Origin: G964020055 sp964020055
GTDB lineage: Bacteria; Pseudomonadota; Alphaproteobacteria; WRAU01; Hepatincolaceae
Assembly: GCA_964020055.1 (NCBI GenBank)
Contig: OZ026533.1
Coordinates: forward strand, 62,001 to 126,000
Direction of reading: 5' to 3'
DNA length: 64,000 nt
The translations under genes and the position numbers were made by a program. Below the pieces are notes generated by a model. The model did no database searches, was not told where the DNA came from, and saw only the letters and a program-made list of their open reading frames with translations. Below are positions 1 to 7,513 of the stretch, one piece after another (positions within the stretch are counted from its first letter, which is position 1; each line of letters opens with the position of its first letter).

Positions 1-55
1 CCAAAGATATAAGAATGCTTTTTAAAATATTAAAAACTTTTCAGTAGAAATTACA

Positions 56-517
56 TTAAATAGTTTTATTAAAAGGTTGATATGTTTCAAATTCTTTATT
101 ATCTTTCATATCCTTTGAAGCTTTAAAACACATATAATATACAACTAATTTTAATAAATACATTAAACTAAAAACAACTATAGAGTAAGTAGGTTTATAA
201 TTTGCTAAATCACTAGTCATTATGTAAACAAGTAATATAATCAAAGTATAAAAAAATAACATTATTTTCCTACGTTCAAGAATCATACACAAAGTAATAA
301 AAATTGCTCTTTGTATGTGATACCCATAACTATTTATATGTTTATTTTTTGTAAACATGAAAAGAAAAGGTATAAACATATATATTATCAAATAATAAGA
401 TGAAATTTGTTGTTCCAATATTATACAAGCAATCAAAGAAGGCTCAAGTAACAATGTATATAAAAGACCATAGTTATTTGCTAATTTCAATGATCTAATT
501 TTTAAAAAAGTTTCCAT
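56..517 (-). CDS. Small multi-pass membrane protein, unknown
   Basis: A 153-aa protein that I do not recognise. It shows about four hydrophobic segments (roughly residues 17-33, 39-56, 84-100 and 110-130) separated by short Lys/Arg-rich loops, so it is an inner-membrane protein. The tail after residue 130 is polar. The ATG lies one base after the stop of the DsbB-like gene and has no visible Shine-Dalgarno sequence, which suggests translational coupling as the last gene of a four-gene membrane operon. No catalytic or binding motif is visible. The reading frame looks real because it is long, uninterrupted and co-oriented with its neighbours, but its role is unknown. Confidence 0.6.
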   Translation of the reverse strand: METFLKIRSLKLANNYGLLYTLLLEPSLIACIILEQQISSYYLIIYMFIPFLFMFTKNKHINSYGYHIQRAIFITLCMILERRKIMLFFYTLIILLVYIMTSDLANYKPTYSIVVFSLMYLLKLVVYYMCFKASKDMKDNKEFETYQPFNKTI

Positions 518-518
518 A

Positions 519-947
519 TTATTGCGGGGTTTTATTTTTTGATAAATGATTTACTTTCGAATAAATTAATATTACAAAAATTACTGAAAATATATTGTAT
601 ACAGATAGAGGTAGTCCCAATATTGTAAAGCCCATTAAATTACAATCTAAAAAAGGTTTGTCGAATGAAATTGGACATATTCCAGTATCAATTAATTGAT
701 ATTGTTTTGCAGAATGGTACATAGATATGCCTAAATTAAATAATAAAGTCAAAAATATGATTATTTTATTTTTAAACAGTATATAAAATATACAAAAAAC
801 CAACCATAATATTCGAGCATAAGAACATAATTCACAAGGGTAAGCATCGAAAAAATACTCTATAAAAAGTGATATAAGTACAATTATTAAAGCAATTATC
901 AAAGGTAGATTAATTAAAATATTATCAGTCTTTATTATCTTTTTCAT
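519..947 (-). CDS. DsbB-like disulfide bond formation protein
   Basis: A 142-aa four-helix membrane protein of the DsbB/VKOR-like type, which reoxidises a periplasmic DsbA-like thiol oxidase and passes electrons to quinone. Two periplasmic cysteine pairs fit the family: Cys38-Cys41 in a PCELC motif just after the first helix, and Cys91 and Cys102 in the second loop. Hydrophobic segments lie at about 12-30, 42-58, 62-76 and 105-130. It is shorter than E. coli DsbB (176 aa), as in many alphaproteobacterial versions. A GGAG lies 14 bases before the ATG, and the start overlaps the end of the upstream small membrane gene. No dsbA is in the window. Confidence 0.8.
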   Translation of the reverse strand: MKKIIKTDNILINLPLIIALIIVLISLFIEYFFDAYPCELCSYARILWLVFCIFYILFKNKIIIFLTLLFNLGISMYHSAKQYQLIDTGICPISFDKPFLDCNLMGFTILGLPLSVYNIFSVIFVILIYSKVNHLSKNKTPQ

Positions 948-1188
948 TTGTCTTAAAAGCTCCTAATAATGTTTTAATAGATAAAATAAGAACTAATATA
1001 CATTCTAGAACACTAAGTGCAAAAATTGTGAATAGTATGTATTTCATAGCAGCATGAGGGTTAGTAATAAATCCGCTATCCACCAACCTTTGCAATAATT
1101 CGGTGTTATATAATAATTTTATAAGTCCTAAAATAGGTAATAGAATAACTATAGAAAATATAAAAAGAATAAGAGTAGATATTTTCAT
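925..1188 (-). CDS. Small two-helix membrane protein, unknown
   Basis: An 87-aa protein with two hydrophobic segments (about residues 4-24 and 52-76) and a charged C-terminus. I do not recognise a family. A longer reading from 1227 is possible, but the ATG at 1188 has an AAAGG Shine-Dalgarno sequence at suitable spacing, so I start there. This places it 19 bases after the DedA-like gene, and its last 23 bases overlap the DsbB-like gene. It is therefore an operon member whose translation is probably coupled to its neighbours. No function can be assigned from sequence. Confidence 0.6.
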   Translation of the reverse strand: MKISTLILFIFSIVILLPILGLIKLLYNTELLQRLVDSGFITNPHAAMKYILFTIFALSVLECILVLILSIKTLLGAFKTNEKDNKD

Positions 1189-1207
1189 TTTGTAACCTTT
1201 ATATATA

Positions 1208-1828
1208 TCAGATATAGTATATAACAAATCCTATGATAACAGATATTAAAATTATTATAAATATCCAGAAAGAGTATTTTATTAACTTTATTATTATTGG
1301 TTTATTTAGATTTTTCAAATACCTACTAACCAAAGCAAGTAATGTAAATTTAATACCTTTTGATATCAAAGTAATAGCTAAAAACAGAAAAATATTAGTT
1401 TGTAAAACGCCTGTAGCTAAAGTTATGATTTTGTATGGAATTGGAGCAAACCCCCCAATCAAAAGAGCAAGAATATTATACTCTTGATAATAATTTTGGT
1501 ATTTTAGAAATAAATCCATGTAGTTAAAATATATAAGCATTTTTTTTACAAATAAATCGTATGCTAAAAATCCTAGTGAATAACCTAAAATACTACCTAA
1601 TAAAGTACAAATTATACATACAAAAGCATATTTTATAGCCTTGTTAGGATTGGCAATAGACATGGCTATTAAAAAGAAATCAGGAGGAATTGGTATAGGA
1701 AAAAAAGAACTTTCAGCTACACTAATTATAGCTAAAATAGTAACAGCATGCTTGTGATTTGCAAGTTTTGAAGCTTTTTCAAATAGCTTAGTTAAAAAAT
1801 TATTGTTTAAGGTCAAATTTATATTCAC
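1208..1828 (-). CDS. DedA/VTT family membrane protein (YqaA-like)
   Basis: A 206-aa inner-membrane protein of the DedA/VTT superfamily, closest in look to the YqaA subgroup. Family members act in lipid movement and envelope homeostasis. The first re-entrant segment has the acidic start and prolines typical of the family (ESSFFPIPIPPD near residue 39-50). The second has the conserved pattern with Pro and a terminal TG (FAPIPYKIITLATG near residue 125-139), though the usual Arg in this motif is a Lys here. About four to five transmembrane segments follow the plan. The start is a GTG at 1828; a TTG four codons later is an alternative, and neither has a clear ribosome site. It lies downstream of pgk, separated by a hairpin. 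Confidence 0.75.
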   Translation of the reverse strand: MNINLTLNNNFLTKLFEKASKLANHKHAVTILAIISVAESSFFPIPIPPDFFLIAMSIANPNKAIKYAFVCIICTLLGSILGYSLGFLAYDLFVKKMLIYFNYMDLFLKYQNYYQEYNILALLIGGFAPIPYKIITLATGVLQTNIFLFLAITLISKGIKFTLLALVSRYLKNLNKPIIIKLIKYSFWIFIIILISVIIGFVIYYI

Positions 1829-1848
1829 TATTATAATTATATATAAAC

Positions 1849-1876
1849 AAAGGAAAAGATAGGTATCTTTTCCTTT
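1849..1876 (-). terminator. Hairpin downstream of pgk
   Basis: A perfect inverted repeat of 13 bases per arm with two central bases (AAAGGAAAAGATA and its complement) lies 23 bases beyond the pgk stop. It has no strong T-run after it on the minus strand, so it may only partly terminate pgk transcripts before the membrane-protein operon. Confidence 0.6.
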
Positions 1877-1899
1877 GAGAAAATGTTTAAAAATTATAT

Positions 1900-3105
1900 T
1901 TATTTATTTTTTAATAAACAAACAACACCAGGTAATTGTTTTCCTTCCATCCATTCTAAAAAGGCACCACCTGCTGTAGAAATGTATGTAAAATTATCAT
2001 AATTATTAGACAATTGTAAGGCAGATACCGTGTCACCACCACCTGCAATTGAAACTAATTGTCCTTTTTTAGTTAATTGCCCAACTTTATTTGCTAATTC
2101 AAAAGTAGCCTTTTCAAAAGGTGAAATTTCAAAAGCACCTAAAGGACCATTCCAAACTACAGTTTTACAAGTACGAACAATATTTTTGAAATTCTCTATA
2201 GATTTTGTACCTGCATCCATAAATTTGAAACCATCTGGTAGTTTGTTATTATCTACAATTTGGGTTTCCTGGTTTTCTTTTAATTCTTTAGCAACACAAC
2301 CATCTACAGGTAAAGCAAGTTGACAGTTATTTTCTTTAGCAGCTTGAATGATTTGTTCACATTCTTTTACCATGTTTTTTTCACATAAGGAATCACCAAC
2401 ATTAACACCCATTGCAAATAAGAAAGTGTTAGCCATACCACCACCTATTATTATGGTATCTACTTTTTTTACTAAATTATTAAGCACATCAAGTTTAGTA
2501 GATACTTTTGCACCACCAACTATTGCTAATACAGGTTTTTCAGGATTTTCTAAAGCTTTTTCTAATGCAGATAATTCAGCTTCCATTAATCTACCTGCTG
2601 CAGAAGGTAATTTATGAGCTAAACCTTCTGTAGAGCTATGTGCTCTATGAGAAGCAGAAAAAGCATCAGATACAAATAAATCACCTAATTTAGCTAATTT
2701 ACTTGTGAATTCTGCGTCATTTTTAGTTTCAGCTTTATAAAACCTTACATTTTCTAGCATTAAAATGTCACCAGGAGCCATTTTTGCTATGGCATTCTCA
2801 ACTTTTTCTCCAATACAGTCATCAACAAAAGAAACAGCTTTACCTAGGGTTTTAGATAAAGCTTCTGCTACAGGTTTTAAAGTAAATTCTTGTTCGAAAC
2901 CATCACCTTTAGGTCTTCCTAAATGTGAAAGAACAATTACTTTGGCTTTTTTATCTGATAATTCTTTTATTGTTGGTGAAGATCTTACGATTCTCTCTAA
3001 ATTAGTTATTTTTCCATCTTTTACAGGAACATTTAAGTCTACTCTTACCAGAACTTTTTTATTTTCTGGTTTTATATCATTTAAGGTTACAAACTTATTA
3101 GACAT
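1900..3105 (-). CDS. pgk: Phosphoglycerate kinase
   Basis: A 401-aa cytoplasmic glycolytic/gluconeogenic enzyme that transfers phosphate between 1,3-bisphosphoglycerate and ADP. The length and motifs are full for the family: RVDLNVP near residue 20, SHLGRPKG near 60, the hinge and nucleotide part with VGGAKVSTK near 200, and GGGDTV near 365. An upstream ATG at 3117 is in frame, but GGAG sits 7 bases before the ATG at 3105, and MSNKF fits the usual N-terminus. No other glycolytic gene lies next to it. It is transcribed away from the exported nuclease, with a shared promoter region of 126 bases. Confidence 0.95.
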   Translation of the reverse strand: MSNKFVTLNDIKPENKKVLVRVDLNVPVKDGKITNLERIVRSSPTIKELSDKKAKVIVLSHLGRPKGDGFEQEFTLKPVAEALSKTLGKAVSFVDDCIGEKVENAIAKMAPGDILMLENVRFYKAETKNDAEFTSKLAKLGDLFVSDAFSASHRAHSSTEGLAHKLPSAAGRLMEAELSALEKALENPEKPVLAIVGGAKVSTKLDVLNNLVKKVDTIIIGGGMANTFLFAMGVNVGDSLCEKNMVKECEQIIQAAKENNCQLALPVDGCVAKELKENQETQIVDNNKLPDGFKFMDAGTKSIENFKNIVRTCKTVVWNGPLGAFEISPFEKATFELANKVGQLTKKGQLVSIAGGGDTVSALQLSNNYDNFTYISTAGGAFLEWMEGKQLPGVVCLLKNK

Positions 3106-3141
3106 ATCAAACTCCATTTTTAAACATACTAGTTTTGTCTG

Positions 3142-3170
3142 TTAAGATTATACCATTATTTTTTTATAAT
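3142..3170 (+). promoter_or_regulatory. Promoter for the exported nuclease gene
   Basis: TTAAGA (3142-3147), a 17-base spacer and TATAAT (3165-3170) lie 61 bases before the nuclease ATG. The box overlaps the divergent pgk -10 element, so the two promoters may compete. Confidence 0.4.
3147..3155 (-). promoter_or_regulatory. pgk promoter, extended -10
   Basis: On the minus strand TGGTATAAT lies 42 bases before the pgk ATG: a consensus -10 box with the TG extension. A TTGTAA 21 bases further upstream is a poor -35. The same nine bases occur before ffh. Confidence 0.5.
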
Positions 3171-3231
3171 GATTTACAATAATATTATTACATATACTGG
3201 TTTAATTAATTCAAAAATGAAGGCATGAATT

Positions 3232-4011
3232 ATGAAAAGCAAATGTTTAAAGATCTTTTTGGTAATGATTTATATATTTATAAATCAACTATATGCTTTT
3301 GATGTAGAAACAATAAGTAACACCAAAGTTGTCTCAGTAGCAGATGGAGACACTATAACTGTAACTAAAAATGATAAAGTTTATAAAGTTAGGCTACTTG
3401 GTATACAAGCACCTGAAGTTTTTACAACTCCTATTTGGCCATATGGTCTTGAAGCTAAGAAATTTTTAAATGAATTAATTTATAATAAATATGTGGATAT
3501 AAAATATGTCAAAGATAATAAAATGGATAAATATAATCGTATATTAGGCATTGTATATTTGAAAAATCAAAATATAAATCTAACTATGATTCAACATGGT
3601 TATGCTTTTGTATATATTATTGGTAAAACAAGTAAAATACCCAATATTGAAGAATATATAAATGAAGAAAACAAAGCTATTGCATCTAACATTAATATAT
3701 GGAGTGATGATGCCTACAAAATAATAACTCCAAAAGATGCAACACAAAATATTGGAAAATATAAAATCATTGATGCTCATGTGTACGGAATGTCTGTAAC
3801 CCCTAAAGGGTATTGGTTATATTTAGGAGGTAATAAGGGCAATGATAGTTTATCCATTAGAATATCTCATAAATCTATTTCTGAGAATAATATTAAAATA
3901 GATGATTATAAGAATAAAAATATAAGAATTAGAGGATACATAGACAGATATTCTACTGATTTTAGTCCTTTTGTGAATTTCAATAGTAAAAATTGTATTG
4001 AAATTCAGTAA
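3232..4011 (+). CDS. Exported thermonuclease-like (SNase) protein
   Basis: A 259-aa protein with a Sec signal peptide (hydrophobic run about residues 7-22 ending LYA) followed by a staphylococcal-nuclease domain at about 33-150. Family nucleases cleave DNA and RNA with calcium. The metal and catalytic positions are visible: DGDT at 38-41, Arg54 and Glu62 in RLLGIQAPE, and Arg103 in YNRILG. The C-terminal 90 residues look beta-rich, but I cannot name the fold. An AAGG site precedes the ATG. It probably acts in the periplasm or outside the cell, in scavenging nucleic acid. It stands alone, followed by a tRNA gene. Confidence 0.85.
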   Translation: MKSKCLKIFLVMIYIFINQLYAFDVETISNTKVVSVADGDTITVTKNDKVYKVRLLGIQAPEVFTTPIWPYGLEAKKFLNELIYNKYVDIKYVKDNKMDKYNRILGIVYLKNQNINLTMIQHGYAFVYIIGKTSKIPNIEEYINEENKAIASNINIWSDDAYKIITPKDATQNIGKYKIIDAHVYGMSVTPKGYWLYLGGNKGNDSLSIRISHKSISENNIKIDDYKNKNIRIRGYIDRYSTDFSPFVNFNSKNCIEIQ

Positions 4012-4017
4012 TTTATA

Positions 4018-4046
4018 TTTACAGTATATATTATTATTGATATAAT
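4018..4046 (+). promoter_or_regulatory. tRNA-Leu promoter
   Basis: TTTACA (4018-4023), a 17-base spacer and a perfect TATAAT (4041-4046), ending 10 bases before the mature tRNA. This is one of the best sigma-70 type matches in the window. Confidence 0.7.
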
Positions 4047-4056
4047 ATTGCCAGTT

Positions 4057-4143
4057 GCCTTTGTGGTGGAATTGGTAGACGCGATGGACTCAAAATCCAT
4101 TTCCCATCTGGGAGTGAGGGTTCGATTCCCTCCGAAGGCACCA
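4057..4143 (+). tRNA. tRNA-Leu (anticodon CAA)
   Basis: An 87-base tRNA with a long variable arm, as expected for leucine. The acceptor arm GCCTTTG pairs with CGAAGGC. The anticodon stem ATGGA/TCCAT encloses the loop CTCAAAA, giving anticodon CAA, which reads UUG. The variable arm pairs CCCA-like bases around ATCT, and the T arm GAGGG/CCCTC holds TTCGATT. The CCA end is encoded at 4141-4143. It reads one of the common Leu codons in this AT-rich genome. Confidence 0.95.
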
Positions 4144-4170
4144 CTATTATGTTTTATTAATGATATAGCA

Positions 4171-4545
4171 TTGCATTATATAATTTCAGTTATAAGCGTT
4201 TTAATCTTTTTTTTCTTGCTTACTTATCTAATCAAAATTTTCTCTGAACTAACTAAGCATAAGTTTTTTATTTTTGTATTTTGGTTATTATTGGTCTTTG
4301 TATTTAGCATAGGTTTATTTTATAACACTTCTCTTTTTATAGGAATAATACAGTTGCTATTAGCCACAATAATGATAAGTATTGGCTTTTATATGGTATA
4401 TCTTTCTATCTTTAATTCTTCATTATTTGCTTATGCTACTTCTGATTTAAAATATAAAGTAATCCACATAATTGTATTAATATTACTTTTAGCAATTTAT
4501 TTTATGAGTTTTTATTATTTATATAATAAGTTTATTACTCATTAA
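4171..4545 (+). CDS. Possible multi-pass membrane protein after tRNA-Leu
   Basis: An open frame runs on from the tRNA and encodes about 125 aa with four hydrophobic segments. I do not recognise it. The longest in-frame start (4048) lies before the tRNA and cannot be right. No ATG precedes the first helix, so the best start is TTG at 4171, without a clear ribosome site. The amino-acid pattern (helices with Lys/Thr loops and a polar C-terminus) is protein-like and the frame is uninterrupted. It could be a real small membrane protein, a 5'-truncated remnant, or chance coding in AT-rich DNA. Confidence 0.35.
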   Translation: MHYIISVISVLIFFFLLTYLIKIFSELTKHKFFIFVFWLLLVFVFSIGLFYNTSLFIGIIQLLLATIMISIGFYMVYLSIFNSSLFAYATSDLKYKVIHIIVLILLLAIYFMSFYYLYNKFITH

Positions 4546-4741
4546 AAAGGACAAAAAACTGTAGCCTCACTTAAATATTTTATAATATTATTAATATATA
4601 AAATATTATCATTTCTTTACTATATTTATTAAGTATATAAAAAAGACTAGAAAACCTGATTTTTAGGTGTTTACATGGCAGTGAATACTTGTTATAGTTT
4701 TTATATAGAGATTTTATTAATACAACGTTATCGATACCGAC

Positions 4742-6238
4742 ATGAACAATATTCATTTTTACTATAGCAACGAAACAGGCCGTCATATATTCAAAGACGA
4801 CGAAACTTTATTATTAAAAAGTGATTTACCTTCAGAATTACAATTTCCACATTCTTTAAACACAGCTTGGTTTTGCGTAAATGTCAAGTTTATGACAGAA
4901 GATAATGTGGTAGAAATTCTTAATACATTAAAAAAAATTGCAGCTAAACAAATAGATGAGGGACGTGATACAGGTATATTGATATATAAAGATCATACTA
5001 AATCTGCTCTTTCTATAAAAGAACTTGTATTAAGTCATGTAGATAAATACAATATAAAATTATTAGAGTTTAACGGAAATGAATCTCAAGGATTTCCTTC
5101 TATAAATGTAGAAAATTCTAGTGTTGATCAAATTAATTTCACAGATATACACTCTGCTGCAAAACTTGGTATAACAATAAAAAATTCTAATGTTTCTACA
5201 CAAGTATATGTACATAATTTAAAAGTAGAAAAATTTGTATTAGATGTATGTAGAATAGAAACTTTAGAAATTTCATGGATAAAATCTTATAAATGGTTGT
5301 GTTTACACTATAGCACTATTAATAAAACATCTTTATCACAAGTTGAAACAGAATGTTTGCTTTTAAATAATACATTGATGACAACAGCATGTATTGTAAA
5401 TATTACTTTACTTAAACGAGATAATCAGCCAATTATTAATTTTTACTATAGTATTGCAAATGCTTGGGTTATACAAAATATTTTTGTTAAACATGAAGCT
5501 ACAGAGGAAACGGAAGAACTTAGATATGATATGGTCAATCTTCCAGGAAAATATTTAAATGATATTCAAGACTTACAACTTGATAATTTACCTAAGTGTT
5601 ATATTAATGTTGATGACAAATGTATTATTCAGAAAGAAGCAGATTTATTAGCATCATTACGTAAAACTTTTTCTATAATGAAAGGATCAGCAGAAGCAAA
5701 TTTTGATTTTATATCTTCATATGGTCTTGCATCTTTAGAAAAAGGATTAAAAGAAAGAGAATTAAATGTTCCTGAAGAAAAAATGCATAATTTAGGTAGT
5801 AGGCTATTATTTTTCTTAAGTAAAATAACTTCAAATCATAACCAAAGTTTAGTTAGAGTTTGCGTTATGTATTTTGTTAACATAGCTCTTGGAACAGCTG
5901 TTATTTATTCTCAAAGCCTTGCTCTTACAATTGCAATTGGGTCTTGTTTTATTTTGCTTAGTATTTGGTTTTATATAAAATCACAACAAGAAGCTATGAT
6001 TTTTTTGTTAGCTATTTTGTTTTTACGAATAGCTAATACACTTCCTTTTTTACAGAAAGAAGGTGAACAAATAGGCTTAGAAAATATTGTGGTAAATATT
6101 TTACTGCCTTTTCCTTCATTTGATGCAAAAGTTATGGCATATGGAAGTGTTGTTGCTATAACTATATTTTTATTTAAAATATTTTCTACATATTTATTAT
6201 GGCAAACATTACAAACATCCAAAGCTCAATTTAAATAA
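4742..6238 (+). CDS. Orphan 498-aa protein with C-terminal membrane domain
   Basis: I do not recognise this protein. Residues 1-110 form a mixed soluble region. Residues 115-260 show short alternating beta-like stretches with recurring Asn and Ile/Leu/Val, as in a solenoid or beta-helix. Residues 310-360 are helical and charged, and four hydrophobic segments follow at about 372-392, 394-416, 418-440 and 460-485. The layout resembles bacterial proteins that join pentapeptide/beta-helix-like sensors to a small membrane domain, but this is a resemblance of plan only. There is no signal peptide, so the N-terminal 370 residues are probably cytoplasmic. The ATG lacks a Shine-Dalgarno sequence. A strong terminator follows, so it is probably monocistronic. 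Confidence 0.7.
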   Translation: MNNIHFYYSNETGRHIFKDDETLLLKSDLPSELQFPHSLNTAWFCVNVKFMTEDNVVEILNTLKKIAAKQIDEGRDTGILIYKDHTKSALSIKELVLSHVDKYNIKLLEFNGNESQGFPSINVENSSVDQINFTDIHSAAKLGITIKNSNVSTQVYVHNLKVEKFVLDVCRIETLEISWIKSYKWLCLHYSTINKTSLSQVETECLLLNNTLMTTACIVNITLLKRDNQPIINFYYSIANAWVIQNIFVKHEATEETEELRYDMVNLPGKYLNDIQDLQLDNLPKCYINVDDKCIIQKEADLLASLRKTFSIMKGSAEANFDFISSYGLASLEKGLKERELNVPEEKMHNLGSRLLFFLSKITSNHNQSLVRVCVMYFVNIALGTAVIYSQSLALTIAIGSCFILLSIWFYIKSQQEAMIFLLAILFLRIANTLPFLQKEGEQIGLENIVVNILLPFPSFDAKVMAYGSVVAITIFLFKIFSTYLLWQTLQTSKAQFK

Positions 6239-6292
6239 TTTTTTTAAGAAATAAAAAAATGTAAAGGTTGTGCAACTGCTTATTATAAATAT

Positions 6293-6319
6293 AAAAGCCC
6301 TGATAGCATCAGGGCTTTT
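6293..6319. terminator. Bidirectional terminator between the orphan gene and ftsY
   Basis: A perfect 12-base stem (AAAAGCCCTGAT and its complement) around AGC, flanked by A-runs on one side and T-runs on the other, lies between convergent genes and can act on both strands. It is unusually GC-rich for this genome. Confidence 0.9.
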
Positions 6320-6348
6320 ATAAAATTTATGATGATTTATAATAAATA

Positions 6349-7227
6349 TCATGAATCTATATTTATTAATTTATCTAAGTACTCATCAAAATAAAAATTA
6401 GATAAATCTTTTTCTTTTTCGCCTGTACCAATAAAATAAATAGGAACTTTCAAAGTTTTAACTATGCTTATTAAAACTCCCCCCTTATATTGAGAATCCA
6501 GTTTGGTAATTATTAACCCTGTAATATTTATATATTTAGCAAAATTAATAGCTTGAGAATAAGACGTTTGTCCTAAAGTTCCATCTAAAATTAAAATATT
6601 TTCATGTGGAGTGGTATGAGAAATTTTTTTAAGAGTAGTTTCAATTTTACTAAGCTCGTTCATTAAATTAGCATTGTTATCTAATCTTCCAGCAGTATCA
6701 ATTATTAGTACTTCATAGTTATTATTTTGTGCATACTCTAAAGCTTGATAAGCTAAAGCCGAAGGTTGTTTTGTTGTGCTTTCGAAAAAATCTACTTTTA
6801 TAATTTTAGACCAATGGTGCAATTGTTCCTGTGCAGCAGCTCTAAAAGTGTCACATGGAGCAAGCAGAATTTTAAAATTATTTTCTTTTAATAAATTACT
6901 TAGTTTTGCAATTGTTGTTGTTTTACCACTTCCATTCACACCACTTACAACTATAACGTATGGAGAACTATTGTTTTTTTTATGTTCTTTTATTTTTTCT
7001 AAAAGTTCTTTAGAAATAAAATAATTAGAAATATAGTCTGAAATTATTTTTTTTACTTCAGTGATCAATTGTTCTTCTACAATTTCTTTATCAAGAGATG
7101 TTTTTCTTAATTTATTAACAATATATGAAGATATTTCTAAACCAACATCAGATAAAACTAGCTCTTCTTCTATCTTAGAAAGTAATTCTACATCGAGTTT
7201 TTGTTTCTTTTTGAAAAATTTAAACAT
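6349..7227 (-). CDS. ftsY: Signal recognition particle receptor FtsY
   Basis: A 292-aa SRP GTPase that docks ribosome-SRP complexes at the inner membrane and pairs with Ffh, encoded divergently next door. A short basic N-terminus and helical N domain (1-85) precede the G domain. Visible motifs are GVNGSGKT at 96-103 (G1), DTFRAAAQEQL (G2/insertion), DTAGRL (G3) and TKLD (G4). The acidic A domain of E. coli FtsY is missing, as is usual in alphaproteobacteria. Two normally firm stretches differ: DATTGQ reads DGTLGQ, and the G4 region reads TKLDSQYKGG where TKLDGTAKGG is usual. This points to fast evolution rather than loss of function. Confidence 0.93.
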   Translation of the reverse strand: MFKFFKKKQKLDVELLSKIEEELVLSDVGLEISSYIVNKLRKTSLDKEIVEEQLITEVKKIISDYISNYFISKELLEKIKEHKKNNSSPYVIVVSGVNGSGKTTTIAKLSNLLKENNFKILLAPCDTFRAAAQEQLHHWSKIIKVDFFESTTKQPSALAYQALEYAQNNNYEVLIIDTAGRLDNNANLMNELSKIETTLKKISHTTPHENILILDGTLGQTSYSQAINFAKYINITGLIITKLDSQYKGGVLISIVKTLKVPIYFIGTGEKEKDLSNFYFDEYLDKLINIDS

Positions 7228-7360
7228 ATTTATGATCTAGATTACATTGCAATTATTTACATTACATTATATAAAATTGAAAATGATTAAACAAATAAAA
7301 TAAATGATTAAAAGTAAAAATCATGTTTTATTCTCCATTTTATGGATTTATAGTATATTA

Positions 7361-7369
7361 TGGTATAAT
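7361..7369 (+). promoter_or_regulatory. Probable ffh promoter, extended -10
   Basis: TGGTATAAT lies 144 bases before the ffh ATG, in the 286-base gap between the divergent ftsY and ffh genes. It implies a long leader. I saw no 4.5S RNA signature in that leader. Confidence 0.4.
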
Positions 7370-7513
7370 TCATCGAGTTTAATGAGCATAAAGTAAAAAA
7401 TTGAAATAAATATGTATAATTTATTTATTGTAAACATAAAAACTCATAATAAGAATATATTCAATGTTATATATTACTTAACCTTTTAAAAATTATTTAT
7501 AATAGAGATTAAT

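Noticed and set aside
7228..7513. 4.5S RNA gene between ftsY and ffh
   Set aside because: I looked for the conserved GGAA/AGCAGCC hairpin and did not see it; the gap is AT-rich leader and promoter.
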